This document shows positions 33,580 to 46,500 of a DNA stretch of 64,000 nucleotides, one piece after another (positions within the stretch are counted from its first letter, which is position 1; each line of letters begins with the position of its first letter). This DNA is from Macrostomum hystrix (lineage: Eukaryota; Platyhelminthes; Macrostomidae), in the NCBI GenBank assembly GCA_950097015.1, contig CATNEN010000034.1, forward strand, positions 4,372,001 through 4,436,000, read 5' to 3'. A program made the position numbers and the translations under genes. Below the pieces are notes generated by a model. The model ran no database searches, was not told where the DNA came from, and worked only from the letters and a program-made list of their open reading frames with translations.

Positions 33580-36555
33580 CCCTATAAATTCTAATGATGA
33601 TTGACGAATTGATTGCACACCACACAAAATTTTGTACTTTTGTACAATTTTGTACTGTATGTTTTGTTCACCATTGTAACTGTGTGAATATAATAATTTT
33701 ATTATTTGTATGTTCAACATGTGAATAACTAGGCCTATTCTATTTGTAGTCGCCATAGGCCTATGAATAGCGTTTCGCGATTTGTATGGTCACCGAACGA
33801 ATTACAACTAGGTCTTAGGAACTGCAGTTATTTTACTACTGAAACAATCAATAATTTAGTAACAACCTAACAAGCTAATAAGTTACTGTCATTATAATGT
33901 ACTAATTAAAAAATATTTTAGCAATGTCTAGCCGTAGCCATCGTCTAGTAGGAAATAAAAACGAAAAAAAATAAAATAAAGCGTTTTTAAAACTGCGAAT
34001 TTTAAACGATTTTACTCGAAACGCTTTTACAATTTCCGAGAAAAGGCTTTAATGTAAGGCCCATTATAAGAAAAATAAGGTTGTTAGTGTACATCTTTAG
34101 ATTTTAGGATCTCTGAGTGTTGCTCAGAATGTTTTGGTTTGAAAAAAACGTCGCTAAAATTCGCTGTGAGATCTAAAAATAACATTTTTACTAAATGTGC
34201 ATTTTCACATTTTTTGTTTTACATTTACATACTACATTTTTTACATTTAAATAAGATGCGCAACGAGTTCTGCAGCTCATGTTCTTTGGCAGCAGGCTGT
34301 TAGGGTAACGAGGCGTGCGTTGTCATTTATTTTAAATATGCTATCAGACTGCGTACTTACATACCTACATGTATGCAGCGTATATAAATTTTGAATTTTA
34401 TAATATTTCGCTACTGTTTTTATTTCATACTCAGTATCTAGTCTGTAAAACTATTATTATAAATTTTTGCACTTACTTTCATATCTGAATTCAGATCTAA
34501 TGACATTTTGGGAGAAATAATTTATTTGGCTTTAGAGTGTTACACCATGTAATAACACATTTGGCCTATGCTATGTGTAAAGATGCCCCAAAAGTGTCTA
34601 TTTGGTACCCAAAACCAAAAAAATAAGCCTCCCAGAAACCCAAAACCAATTTTTTTAAAGCTGTGAACAAGACTGGGAAATAGGGATTATAGTTTAGGGT
34701 TAGTGTTAGTATTAGAAAGGGGCATAGAATTTATGTTCTAATTGGGGTCTCTGTTCATCTCAGCTCAGAGTATGAAGCAAACAGAAGCTTGTACTTGTAT
34801 CATTTTGAACAAGAGTTCAATTGGGAGAATTATTGGAAGGGTGAGTAAGTATGATTTATGATGTCATTGCTTTTTATGTTTTTGTTTTATGACTTATTGG
34901 TTGATGTAAAAATGGAATGAATGATGCTTTTGCTGTCACTACCAGCCCTATTCCACAGAAAAACTCATATGGTTTAGGGTAGGGGCTCTAGTGAGAAATT
35001 AAAAATACAAAATTCCATATTATTGGTTTTCTTGTGTTACAGATCTTGCTTGTTTGAGTTAAAAGACACCTCACTCATCAAAATTGGTCTTGAAGTAATA
35101 AAAAAGTTATAACAATTTTTTGATCAACATTTTAGTTGTTTTCATAATGTATTTTTCCCATAAAGGGCTATGATCTAGATGACAAGATAGATTTGGCTTG
35201 GAAAACAAAAATAATTGCAATAACTTTTTTATATTTTATTGGATTTTTTTAATTCCAAAAGCACATAGTTAATTTTTTGATGAATTGAATTGAATTGATG
35301 AATTGATAAACTCTTTTGACTTTAAAGAAGTGGCAATGCCATACCTATACCATAGCTTAACAAATAGACTACATAGACATCACTTTACTATTTACAGTCA
35401 ATTGCAAAAGCCATCTGAAATGCATAAAAGGGGTACATTAGAGAAACATGTTTCCAGGAGATTTCGCTAAAGGAAAATAAAAAGGTTTGAGTATATCATA
35501 TTCTACATAAAATTAAACCTAAAATTTTAATGGGATACACTTGGAAAACACTATTAACAATGGTCAAAACAAAAGATGAAACTTTCAAACAGAAAATTTA
35601 TTAAGAAAAAAATGTTTTAAACACATAATTACTTTTCTTTTATAGAATTTAATATTCTCTTTCTGAATATTTACTTTGTTTGACTCAGTATCAACCGCAT
35701 AACTTAACTTTTCAAAATCTACATGTTTGCTTTTTTGACTTTTTGATCATTAACTTCAGTTCCTAAGTACCTTTGACTAGGAAGGGTACATTGTCTTTTT
35801 TGCTTGCTGTAGTCTTTTTTATAGGCTTGTTTGTGGACTCAAAGACAATCAGTGGCAATGTTGTTCATAGTTTTTTTTGCATGGCAATGACTTGATGGAA
35901 TGTGCTAAGCAAGCTGAATTTGCAACTGAAAAGTATAATCACCTATCAGAGCATGTATTGCTTGCTGTTAGTTCTTGCAAGTGTAAAAGCTCTCAACCAT
36001 CACCTTCAGGCAGTCTTTTCCCAAAGCCTAGTCAAGAAACACACAGATTGACAACACTCATGTAGCCAGTCTTCTGTAATGAGCTTCACTGTGGCTGGAG
36101 TGCTAAATACTCTAATGTTCTAAAAAAGCTGACTGTTTCCAAGCATCTTAGGCTTGAAGTATGGGAAATAGCAAAACTTATTAACATTAGTTAAATAAAA
36201 TGTAAGAAACAAAAACGATAAAAAGCTCCCTAGCCAAATTAATGTGACCTTGATGCAAAATTGAGTCAAAAATGACTTTACTGGAAGAGGCAAATGCTGC
36301 GCCACTCCCCCCTGTAGCTATGTAGCTAATACCAATGCTCTGTTAATAGACATTGGACAGTTTTTAGCTAGTGGGTATAGGTAATTTAATTGTTTGTGGT
36401 TGTTCATGTTTCTATGCAACTCTGACTTCTCTTCTAGAAACTCATTTTAATCTAAGCCTAAATATCTATCGAGAAGGATAAAGAGTTGCAGGTAAAAGAA
36501 ATAAGGTATTGCTTTTCAAACTGAAGTTATTCAGGCATTATTTAAAAAATCTCCT
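33580..36555. other. AT-rich intergenic region
   Basis: About 3 kb upstream of aldolase. No supported gene, array or element. Small open frames here lack domain signals. Confidence 0.4.
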
Positions 36556-36591
36556 GGATTTTCAGCAAATCAATCAACCAAAGCAGCAACA

Positions 36592-39500
36592 ATGCCCCAA
36601 TTTGCTGAGTACCTCAGTGCCGAGAAGCAGAAGGAGCTGCGGGATATTGCTAATGCCATTGTTTCACCTGGTCGCGGAATCCTAGCTGCCGATGAGAGCA
36701 CAGGTAGCTTTATCCCAAAATGATTTTCCTAACTAATAAATATTTCCTGATTGTTTTGTCACAATAAAAAAGGTGTGTCTTCAATGCTCGATGCACATAT
36801 GAGAGCAGTACTGGCATGCAATCAACATTTTGAAGAACTTTAGGTTTCATCGGCCCCCAATTCTAATTGACTGTTATCTTGGTTTATGCGCTATTTGTGC
36901 AGCGCAGCCTAGATAAGAAAACTGTTTTATAGTTGAGGTAGATAGACCACTTTAAGCTGGCTTCGCTAATCTTGTGAATGTGTTACTCTTGCCCTAGGCA
37001 ACCTCCAGGCCTTTTTCCTTAACCATGCTGTTTGTTATTGATCTGACACCAATAAAGTCTAGATTGTGCCTAGGGTCCTTAACTTGGACTGCAGTCAGTG
37101 ACTTCATTTTACAGTTTAATTAGCTAACTGAGTGCTAACCTGCCTCATGCATCTCGATCTATTTCTACTCTCAGATGCAACCAAAAATGAATATCAATGA
37201 GTACTTTTTTTAATTAAATTAAGGATTCTGAGACAAAGTTTGTCCAGACTAAAATATGACTCGTAATAACGCTGCAGCTGCTTCGCAATGGATTAATTTT
37301 ATTAACAAATCGCTATGGCATTAAGCTTTATTACTTAAGCCTTTATAAGGCCACAAGTTTAATGCATTTTTACTTAATATGCACTTTTGAAATAGAAATC
37401 TACGAGTAGTAGCGTCCTTCGACTTTGGTAGTTGTTGCACTTTAACAGTAGAACTACCAAGGGGGAATTCCCCCCTCACAATTATTTGTGCTGCACCCGA
37501 ATCGGGCAACGCAAGCACACGATTACTCAAGAACAAGGGCCAACTTTTTGTTGCCCATCTTCTGAAACAAGCATTAAGTCGCCATCTCTTTAGACCGTCG
37601 AAGATATTCAATTGTTCTGGCCGAAGTTCAGATTTTTTCCATAGGCGCTAGGTGTATTTCACATACCCCTATACAATAATTAGCACTGCGCCTCAGTGCG
37701 GCCTTGCCAGACCTTCAAAATTTATCAGCGTGTCACCCGAATGTGCCTGCATCATCTCCGTCTTCATTTGTCACCTTCCTTTTTCTTGAACGACTGCTCA
37801 ACATTCAAGGGCTACAACAGGTGGAACTAGGCCACAATGGACACCCTGTCGCGAATTTCTCTAATTTCACCGATCAAGCCTAAATATTGAGCGCAGCTCA
37901 ACCACAGTACACCCTCGCCTAGTCTGTCAACCAATCAGTCACCACCTAACGCTTTTAGCATTCAGGCGCTGCGAAAAAATTCTGGGGAAGGGAAATCCTT
38001 GCTTGGTATAAAAACGGGCGGCTTCCTAGTCCTACTGTAAAACTCCTAACCTGCCAGCCCCTGCCAGCTACTCAAAGTAATAAGAAGTGACTTGCATTCC
38101 TATAATTCGATAATGATTTAAAGGCACCTGCGGCAAGCGCTTTCAAGGCATCAATGTTGACAACACGGAGGAGAACAGGCGCCTCTATAGGCAGCTGCTG
38201 TTCTCAGGCGACAACGAGCTGGCTAATCACATCTCCGGTGTGATCCTGTACCACGAGACCTTCTACCAGAAGGCCGACGATGGAACCCCGCTGCCGCAGC
38301 TGCTGCAGCGCAAGGGTATCATTCCCGGCATCAAGGTTGACAAGGGCGTGGTACCCCTGGCCGGCTCGCTCGGCGAGTGCACTACCCAGGGACTGGACGG
38401 CCTGGCCGAGAGGTGCGCCCAGTACAAGAAGGACGGCGCCCAGTTTGCCAAGTGGCGCTGTGTGCTTAACATTGGCCAGCACACGCCCTCCTATCAAGCA
38501 ATGCTGGAGAATGCCAATGTGCTGGCCAGGTATGCGTCGATCTGTCAGCAGAATGGCCTAGTGCCGATTGTTGAGCCGGAGGTGCTTCAGGTAAGCTTTA
38601 GTGAAACTTTTAGGACCTAGTAGTAAGTTTATAAGTCATGTCATCTAGAAGATAATGATCTAGGTAAATGTCCACCTAACCCAGTTTCGAATTGACAGTC
38701 TGTTGTGCCAGTGCATCCAAGGACTGCCTATAGCTGTTCAGTCTACGGACTGGGGACCCAACTGATTTTGGTACCCATTTTAAACCTATTCGAACTGAAG
38801 CAATGTATGATTTAGCTGCTTTCTTGCTTAGGAACTCAAGTTAAGCATAGCTTCCTCTGGGCTAAGATTCGAACTCCAGACCTTTCGGTCATCTTGATCA
38901 GGATTGCGAAGTTCAGACCACTGAACATGGTTTGACATTCCCTTGTCCTTCCCATCAGATTGTACACATTTTGTCTTTAGAGCACTGTTATTTACAAACG
39001 TTTTTTATTACTGTGGCTTAAAACTGTCTAAGAGTATATCTAAATTGAAAGTGGAGCCCAGAGCTTAATTATGAATCAGTCGAAATGTGATGACCGGACT
39101 TTATTAAATATTTTGTAATTATCTTCTATTCCTTTTTTTCTGAGAAGTGACGGCTACATTTTGACGAAGGAGGAGTTTTGCATCACGCTGATTAGATCCC
39201 TATGTGTATTTTAACAAAACAGGACGGTGACCACGACCTGGCGACCGCCCAGAAGGCTACGGAGCTGGTGCTGGCCTTCACCTACAAGGCCCTGGCCGAT
39301 CATCACGTCTATCTCGAAGGCACCCTGCTCAAGCCTAACATGGTCACCTGCGGCCAGGCCTGTCCGACAAAGTACACGCCGCAGCAGGTGGCCGAAGCTA
39401 CCGTGACCGCCCTGAGCCGGACTGTTCCGGCCGCTGTGCCTGGCATTTGCTTCCTGAGCGGCGGCCAGAGCGAGGAGGACGCCACCATCCACCTGGACGC

Positions 39501-40816
39501 TATTAATCGTCAGCCGGGCAAAAAGCCGTGGGCTCTGACCTTCAGCTTTGGGCGCGCCCTGCAGGTAAGTTTCAGTCTTGCTTTTGCTAAGGAGAGCCTG
39601 AATAAGTATAACAAGAGATGAGGAGCTCATTTACTTTTCTAAAAAGACAATGTGAGTCTTGAGGTATCAGTCCTTAGTTCTTGCCTCTTTTCCTTTCAGT
39701 GGCTTAGAGAATCAGACTTTCCCTCCTTTAAAGAGGCTTAGAGGATCAGACTTTCCCTCCTTTAAAGAGGCTTAGAGGATCAGACTTTCCCTCCTTTAAA
39801 GAGACTTAGAGGATCAGGCTTTAATCCTTTAAGGAGGCTTAGAGGATCAGACTTTCCCTCCTTTAAAGAGGCTTAGAGGATCAGGCTTTCCCTCCTTTAA
39901 AGAGGCTTAGAGGATCAGACTTTCCCTCCTTTAAAGAGGCTTAGAGGATCAGGCTTTCCCTCCTTTAAAGAGACTTAGAGTTTCAGGGTTTGCCTCCTTT
40001 AAAGATACTTAGAGGATCAGGCTTTCCCTCCTTTAAAGAGGCTTAGAGTTTCAGGGTTTGCCTCCTTTAAAGAGGCTTGGAGGATCAGACTTTCCCTCCT
40101 TTAAAGAGACTTAGTGGATCAGGCTTTCCCTCCTTTAAAGAGGCTTAGAGTTTCAGGGTTTGCCTCCTTTAAAGAGGCTTAGAGGATCAGACTTTCCCTC
40201 CTTTAAAGAGGCTTAGAGGATCAGACTTTCCCTCCTTTAAAGAGGCTTAGAGGATCAGACTTTCCCTCCTTTAAAGAGACTTAGAGTTTCAGGGTTTGCC
40301 TCCTTTAAAGATACTTAGAGGATCAGGCTTTCCCTCCTTTAAAGAGGCTTAGAGGATCAGGCTTTCCCTCCTTTAAAGAGGCTTAGAGTTTCAGGGTTTG
40401 CCTCCTTTAAAGAGGCTTGGAGGATCAGACTTTCCCTCCTTTAAAGAGACTTAGTGGATCAGGCTTTCCCTCCTTTAAAGAGGCTTAGAGTTTCAGGGTT
40501 TGCCTCCTTTAAAGAGGCTTAGAGATTCAGGTGTACCACGGCTTGCTCGGCGAGGCTTTATAGGAGGCTTAGAAATCCGGGGTACTCATTTGCTGTGCAT
40601 TGTTTTTTACAAGCTGAGCTCACTATTTCAACATGACTCAAGGCCTCCGTGCTGGCAGCCTGGCGCGGCTCGCGTGACAACGAGAAGGCCGCCCAGGCGG
40701 AGCTGCTGAAGCGGGCGCGCGCCAACGGCCAGGCCGCTGTTGGCAAGTACGCTGGCGGCGCTTCGCACGGCGCTGCCGCACAGGACACTCTGTTCGTGGA
40801 GAAGCACCAGTACTGA
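36592..40816 (+). CDS. class I fructose-bisphosphate aldolase (four coding exons, 364 aa)
   Basis: Exons 36592-36703, 38124-38590, 39223-39564 and 40643-40816 join in phases 1, 0 and 0. The 364-residue product equals the usual animal length. It has [12 protein letters not shown] (substrate Asp), [24 protein letters not shown] (active-site Lys and Arg), [10 protein letters not shown], the Schiff-base lysine in [13 protein letters not shown], and [15 protein letters not shown]. The chain ends in the conserved C-terminal tyrosine (EKHQY). It cleaves fructose-1,6-bisphosphate in cytosolic glycolysis and gluconeogenesis. One mildly unusual position is Asn in CVLNIG where most animals have Lys; this is not a catalytic residue. 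An acceptor-like GGATTTTCAG lies 27 nt before the ATG. Intron 3 carries a minisatellite, intron 1 a dispersed repeat and a promoter-like module, intron 2 a SINE. Confidence 0.97.
37330..37775 (-). repeat. dispersed repeat D, copy in aldolase intron 1
   Basis: In reverse orientation it contains GAGATGATGCAGGCACATTC, TCTGGCAAGGCCGCACTGAG and, further on, TTGAATATCTTCGACGGTCT and GTGCAGCACAAATAATTGT. The same blocks in the same order occur at 41590-41885, and the first block again at 44290-44510. No known family recognised. Confidence 0.65.
37931..38014 (+). promoter_or_regulatory. CCAAT/TATA promoter-like module in aldolase intron 1
   Basis: CCAATCAG at 37931 is followed 76 bp later by TATAAAAA (38007-38014), about 110 bp before exon 2. 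In gene sense this could be an alternative promoter. A transcript starting here would lack the exon 1 coding part, and no in-frame ATG precedes exon 2. A transposon-derived promoter is equally possible. Confidence 0.4.
38690..38945 (-). mobile_element. tRNA-derived SINE, family 2, in aldolase intron 2
   Basis: On the minus strand it has a B-box-bearing head (GGTCTGGAGTTCGAATCTTA). The body TTGCTTCAGTTCGAATAGG, AAAATGGGTACCA and CCAGTCCGTAGACTGAACAG matches the copies at 10265 and 55545. The head differs from those copies. Confidence 0.72.
39690..40545. repeat. 34-bp minisatellite in aldolase intron 3
   Basis: About 25 copies of GAGGCTTAGAGGATCAGACT plus TTCCCTCCTTTAAA, with a second unit type (GAGTTTCAGGGTTTGCCTCC). 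Higher-order copies recur (compare 39990-40150 with 40305-40500). In gene sense the unit contains TTTCCCTCCTTTAAAG, a pyrimidine tract followed by AG. Confidence 0.95.
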
Positions 40817-41095
40817 AGTTTGAATTAGCGGCAAATGTTTAACTGCCAGCTACTCTGACTGCAGTGTCAAAAGACGCTTTCAAGTTTAAAGCAAAAGTTT
40901 CTACACTTTCTACACTAGATACTACTTATTAGGTGAGGATCTATTAGTAGTCTGCCATGCAGCCATCTTATTTTATGCAACTGTAGCGTCAGCACTTGGT
41001 ACTAAAAAGCGGGTCCTTTGGCTTGCCTTATTACTTTTGCCTAATGTGTATACTATTTATATTTATTCCATTGATTTATTCTATTAACTTTTAGC

Positions 41096-41101
41096 AATAA
41101 A
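41096..41101 (+). terminator. polyadenylation signal AATAAA of the aldolase gene
   Basis: AATAAA about 280 bp after the stop codon, followed by a T-rich stretch (GGTGTTTTTTT). Confidence 0.6.
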
Positions 41102-41589
41102 ATACATTTTGGTGTTTTTTTAAATCCTACATCGCCTTTTTCGTAATGTTGTCTTGTGGATTTTTGGAATGACTTTTTACTCCTAATATTATATTGGTTC
41201 TTTTATACAGAACATCACTCTGTATGCGAAAATTAGAGATTATAATTATTGAAGACTATTTAGGGTTTCGGATTATAATTCAGTTATTGTTAGTTCGTAT
41301 AGAACACATTTTGACAAGGAGGTATTCAGTGCCTAAATATACAAACCTGTGGCGACTTCACTTTTCAATAGATTTTGATTGTCAACTTTTTGACTGAATA
41401 AAACAAAACCAGCTATTTGACTACCTACTGAAACAAAAACTTTTGTCTATCTTTTTGATACTCGAGAAAACTTATCATTTTGAGTCGATGTTAAAACAAA
41501 GGAAAAACCTCAAACAATGGACCAAAAGGCTTGAATTTGACGTCTTATTGTTTAAACTTTCCTCACTGTGATAGAACATTTCCTTATTA

Positions 41590-41885
41590 CTTCAGACCGT
41601 CGAAATATTCAGTCCAGTAGCTCCGGCTAGATAAAGGTCGGTGACCAGCGAAGTCGGAGATGATGCAGGCACATTGCTGACATGCTGATAAAGTTTGAAG
41701 GCCTGGCAAGGCCGCACTGAGGCGCAGATGAGATCCACTAGGTCTTGTGGGAAAAATCAGACCTTCCGTAAGAAACCGTTGAATATCTCGACGGTCTGAA
41801 GGGCTGGCGACAAAACAAAAAGTTGGCCCGTGCAGCACAAATAATTGTCAGGGAGGAACCCCTTGGTAAAAAACTGGCGACAAAA
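41590..41885 (+). repeat. dispersed repeat D, second copy
   Basis: Contains GAGATGATGCAGGCACATTG, CTGGCAAGGCCGCACTGAGG, then TTGAATATCTCGACGGTCTG and GTGCAGCACAAATAATTGTC, collinear with the reversed copy at 37330-37775. The GACCGTCGAAATATTCA motif at its left end is inverted relative to the one at 41778-41799. Confidence 0.65.
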
Positions 41886-41889
41886 TGGC

Positions 41890-43574
41890 TTGTTAGTTAA
41901 AGAATATAGAAACGCTGGTCTGTCTGATAAATTATATATTTTGGCATTCTTGGCGCAGAGTTTATCCTGCAGCACTTCAGTTTAACCTTTCCTGTCAGCT
42001 GGAAGCACTCACAGTAGCTAGCACTGCTTGTCAGAATCTTGAAACATCTATAGAGTACCCTGACGTCATTTTTTATAATTGTTTCCAGAGTCGGCCAGAG
42101 CTATATTGAGCTGCAGCAAAGAAATAAACAAACCAAATCTACTGGACTCGAACTAAAATCTAGTTAGCTCCTGTTGCCGACCATTTTTTCTATTTTAGTT
42201 GAGGGGGTCATTGTAAATACAATTGCTGGCCCAAGCACCGTTGCACTGTGTACTTTAAGTAACGCTTGACTTGAGCTATATTTGCTTGAGCAGACTTACG
42301 CTTTATGCCTTTTGTTACTGGTCAGCCGCGCTGCTCTGTGACCAAGCATATGACTGGCAGAAACTTATTTAGAGGCCAGCTTACTAACGTAGTCTTTTAG
42401 TCTTTCTCACTCTATCGCACGATGGAGTGGAAAAAGAAGCCAGTTTGGTCTTGGGTAATATTTTTTAAGTATGCTCACAAAGCTGAAGCAGTTTGAAGTG
42501 TGGTCGCTACGCATTCGCTCCATTGTTTCGAGTTATATCATCTACACAAGCGTAATTGCGTATACTTTCTGCTGCTCTAACTATGCTCAAACACAATTAA
42601 ATCCGTATAAAGCATACTTCACATATCACTATGCCAGCTGTTCACACATACTGCAAATTTACTGTTAATTTGTTAATAATATAAGTAAATATCAGTATAA
42701 ATATCGATACGAAATTAGATTCAAAGTTCATCTTAGTCCTATTTTTCTCGCTCCCAGCAAGTGCGAGTTTTAGTTCACCTAGAGCTAAAATTATCCCCAC
42801 CTGGCATTGATTTGAAACTTGTCTTGCACCTACCTATGCAGACAACAGCGTTGGTTTGTTCTCTAATGCTTAGGCACGGACTGGGAAGGTCTTGTCAGCA
42901 GCTTCCGTCCAATGTACACGGAGTGAGGTTAGGCCTTGACTGCATGGCAAAGCGTCGATGTGCGGAATCATGCATAGCAACATGAGAGGAGGGGGGAATA
43001 ATCCATGACGGATTTTAGTGGGGCCGATAAACAGAATGAGTTTGGCCCTTAGCAACTGCTGGGCCGTTAGCCACCCCACCGCCTACTATTCTCTAACCCT
43101 GTGTTCCTCTAATGCTCAATAGTTTTATTAGTGCAAATGGCGAGGAATGAGCTTGATAGAGAACTGGAATTTTCAGTACATTCCTAAGACAGGTAAGAGC
43201 GGTGAGCATCGACTCAAAAGACGTCAGGCTAGAGAGGCGACAGCCGGTTTTGCGTCAAGGTCGACGGCTCACAATTGGACGGAGAGAAAACCGGAGCGGA
43301 GAGATTGCAAGAGAATATGGGGCAGGTGGGGTTGTATGCATCTACAATGCTCTGCTCCGACACCCGCCTCCTCCGCTCCGCTGCTCCGCCTGCAATAAAA
43401 GACTGAGCATTTTCTAGAAAGGACTGCGTAGGTGACCAGAGCTCGATTTCTCAAATCCTCAATCCCTGCGATCTCTAAAATCTCCATTTTCACCAATAAT
43501 AGTTGCTAGCCCAGCACAGGAAGCGATTACTGAAAGCCGTGTGAGAAGTCCTCAGACTTCTTAATCGTAATAGC
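41890..43574. other. intergenic region upstream of the ABCA gene
   Basis: No supported gene. It ends in the ABCA 5' flank, where CTTCTTAATCGTAATAG|C precedes the ATG and looks like a 3' splice site. Confidence 0.4.
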
Positions 43575-46500
43575 ATGGCTCTTCTGCTTCTATTGTGGAA
43601 GAACTTCAAGCTGAAACAGCGTCAATGGGTGAGCACAATGATTTCGAGATGACTTTATAACCATATTCTTATCCGTTCTAGATTCAAAGATACACAATGC
43701 ATGAGCCATTAACAGCCAAAAGATCACACTATTTCGCCCTTGGGGAATGACCACGGGGTCATTTCAAATACCCGCTGCCTGCTTCACGACAGCTCCCTAA
43801 CCGAATGACCGATTGGTTTAATATTTTTGGAGACAGAAAACTGAAAATGTGCATATTCGAAATATCATCGTGCTCTTTCTACTGTGAAGCTGCAAAGCGG
43901 AGTTTTACTTAAAACATCGTCCGAAACTTGCCCGCAGGGCAAGACTCTGGCCGAGATCCTGGCCCCGCTGATGTTCTTTCTAATCCTGGTGGCGGTGCGA
44001 AAGTCGCAGGACTTCATGGTGAAGAGTCCGGACTGCCAGTTCAAGCCGTCCTCCTTAGCCAGCAATGGCATTGGCGCGGCATTGACTTCGTTCTGCTTCC
44101 TAGGCGTCTGCCAGAATGAGGACACCGGCTATGCCAAGAAGTCGATCTTCAGCTCAAGCGAGTGAGTATAGCGTTCGCGCACAGAGTGATGTGGCAAGCT
44201 ACAGTAACACTCAGCAACAGTCGAAACTGAAAGGGATCTGAAGCATGTCTAGTATTTGATTCACAACTACTAGTTGTAATTGTAGAATCAGTGGAATGAG
44301 GAAATTCGCATCAGGGTGTCAATAGTCGGCCCGTACCACCTTTTGAGGGTCCAGCAGCTTCGTCTAGATAAAGTTCGGAGACCACCGAAGTCGGAGTTAA
44401 TGCAGCCACATTCGGGGACGTTTTGAGAAAGTTGAAATGCCTGGCAAGGCGGCACTGCAGAGTCAGTTATAACTTGTGTATAGGGGTGTATGAAATACAT
44501 GCATTGATTCTTGTTTCAGATGATGCGCATCAAAGTGTTCTCGAGTGTGGTGTTCTCGCATTGCTCCGTTAGGGACTTTGGGTCCAGCAAATGCATTTGT
44601 CAGAGAGGGTTTCTTAACCCACTCGTTCTACGCTCTTACTCTTATCTCAAATCAATACTCAAAAACATTAGACTTTAGGGTAGGGAGGAATAGGGCTTGC
44701 ATGAGGAGATGGTGCAAGCTGCTTGCGATTTGGGGTCCTGAACTTACATTAACCACTAAGGGATTGTTATCGTCGGTAACTGTACCAAAAAAATAAACGG
44801 GAAGAATCATGCTTAAACACTGTGGCTCCTATTTGCAATATTTACAGTTGTGTCACGATAGTGTCATTTTAGGCTGATAAAACTGTTGACAGAAAAGCCT
44901 TATTGTACTAATTTCAGGTTGACCCAAATCAACGAAGCCTTCAAACTGTACAACATGCTGTACTCAAATTCGGTACTAAGCAAATACCGCAAGGTGCTCG
45001 ACGTGACACCCACAAACTGGAGCGATCCTTCAGGTAACTATGCGAATAGTTACTTAGTGAATTTGTCACTAAAAAGTGCAGCAAGTTTTCCAGTGTTTAG
45101 TGTTGAGTACCTCTTCCTGTCTAACCAGAATCCATAATTTGTCTGTTCTCGACTGCTTGGTAAGCAGTGCTTGCCATAGATATTTTTGCCATAGCATTAC
45201 TGCCGGCTAGGCTTTCTGATCAAGCTTGGCTCAAACTGGCACACAGACGGGAAGGAAATGAACAGCCCTACCGCTTTAGCCAGTAAATTAGTCTCACTTG
45301 CTGCCTGTTTGGTAGGCGCTGCTTACCATAGATATCCTGTAACGCTCCTACCATCTAGTTTGTTAGCCTTTTCTCGCTAAGTTTCTCAGTACTCACTGAA
45401 AACCTACAGTACGCTCGTAGATGGCTTCTGCCTCTGCGACCGGATACATGATCTCTGACAGTAAAGCGAGTTTTGACTCCTACTTAACAATAGACGAAGA
45501 GCCTGGCGAGGAGGTTGGCGTCGTCGAAGAAGCACTGGATGACAATCCGCCAATCATTGAAGAGAGCCTGTCGGCGAGGAAGGACAGGGGTTTGCAGATG
45601 GCGAGGCTGCTGAAGTTGACAACGTTTGGAGACTTGTCGAGCCTGGGTCCGATGAAGGGATAGAAAGTTGTGAATTTACCGGAACTGCTGGCCTAAATCC
45701 GAACTTTTTATTTCCTGGGGATGTTAAGCAGGATAAATCTTACATTTTACAAATTTTTCTTTCTGATGAGCTTTTTCAACGCCTCGCTGAATGGACAAAC
45801 GCCAAGTTGGCCATCATGCTGATCGAACTGGATCGAACTGATCGAACGTCCTTCCGCCTATTGTAACTATCTGGAGGGACTGCAACCCAAGCGAGATGAA
45901 AAAGCTTGTCGGCATGCACCTATACATGGGCCTAAACAAAAAGTCGGAGCTACATGACTACTGTAGCTCAGATGATTTTCACTGCACACCATACTTTCAT
46001 AAGCCTGAGGGGTTGGCTCGTGATAGATTTAAGCAGCTGCTGACATTTCTACGATAGCAGGGAAGAATCAAGCGCCGACCCACAGCACAGGATTCGTCCA
46101 TTAATGAATTTGCTCCAGGCTTATTGCAAGAATAACTACCGGCCCGAATCTGAAGTGAGCATTGATGAGTCATTGATACTGTTCAAGGGCCGACTTCGTT
46201 TCAAACAGTATATTTCGACAAAGCGGGCAAAGTCCGCATTGAAAATGCCCTGTCTGTGTGAGTCGAAGTCTGGGTATCTCTTCAATTTCCTTGTGCACTC
46301 AACTCCAGAAGAAAATATGGACTGTGTACATCTTTCTCTCAGTGAGCAAATCGTAGCTGAGCCGGCCAATGACATTCTTGACCAAGGGTACAGAATATTT
46401 ACCGTGTTTACATCATACCGGCTGTCCCAGTTCCTTATCGGCCATTCAACGTTCCTGGCAGGCATCGTGGAGAGGCTGTCGTGACTCCGATTGATGCTGC

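Noticed and set aside
35877-36065. 62-residue plus frame upstream of aldolase
   Set aside because: No domain or conserved feature; lies in AT-rich spacer.
38455-38475. Loss of an aldolase catalytic lysine (CVLNIG)
   Set aside because: The catalytic lysine is the one in FAKWRC, which is present; the substituted position is not catalytic.
42422-42454. MEWKKKPVWSW followed by GTAATA as a first exon
   Set aside because: Too short, no matching downstream exon in phase; the ABCA gene already has a good first exon at 43575.
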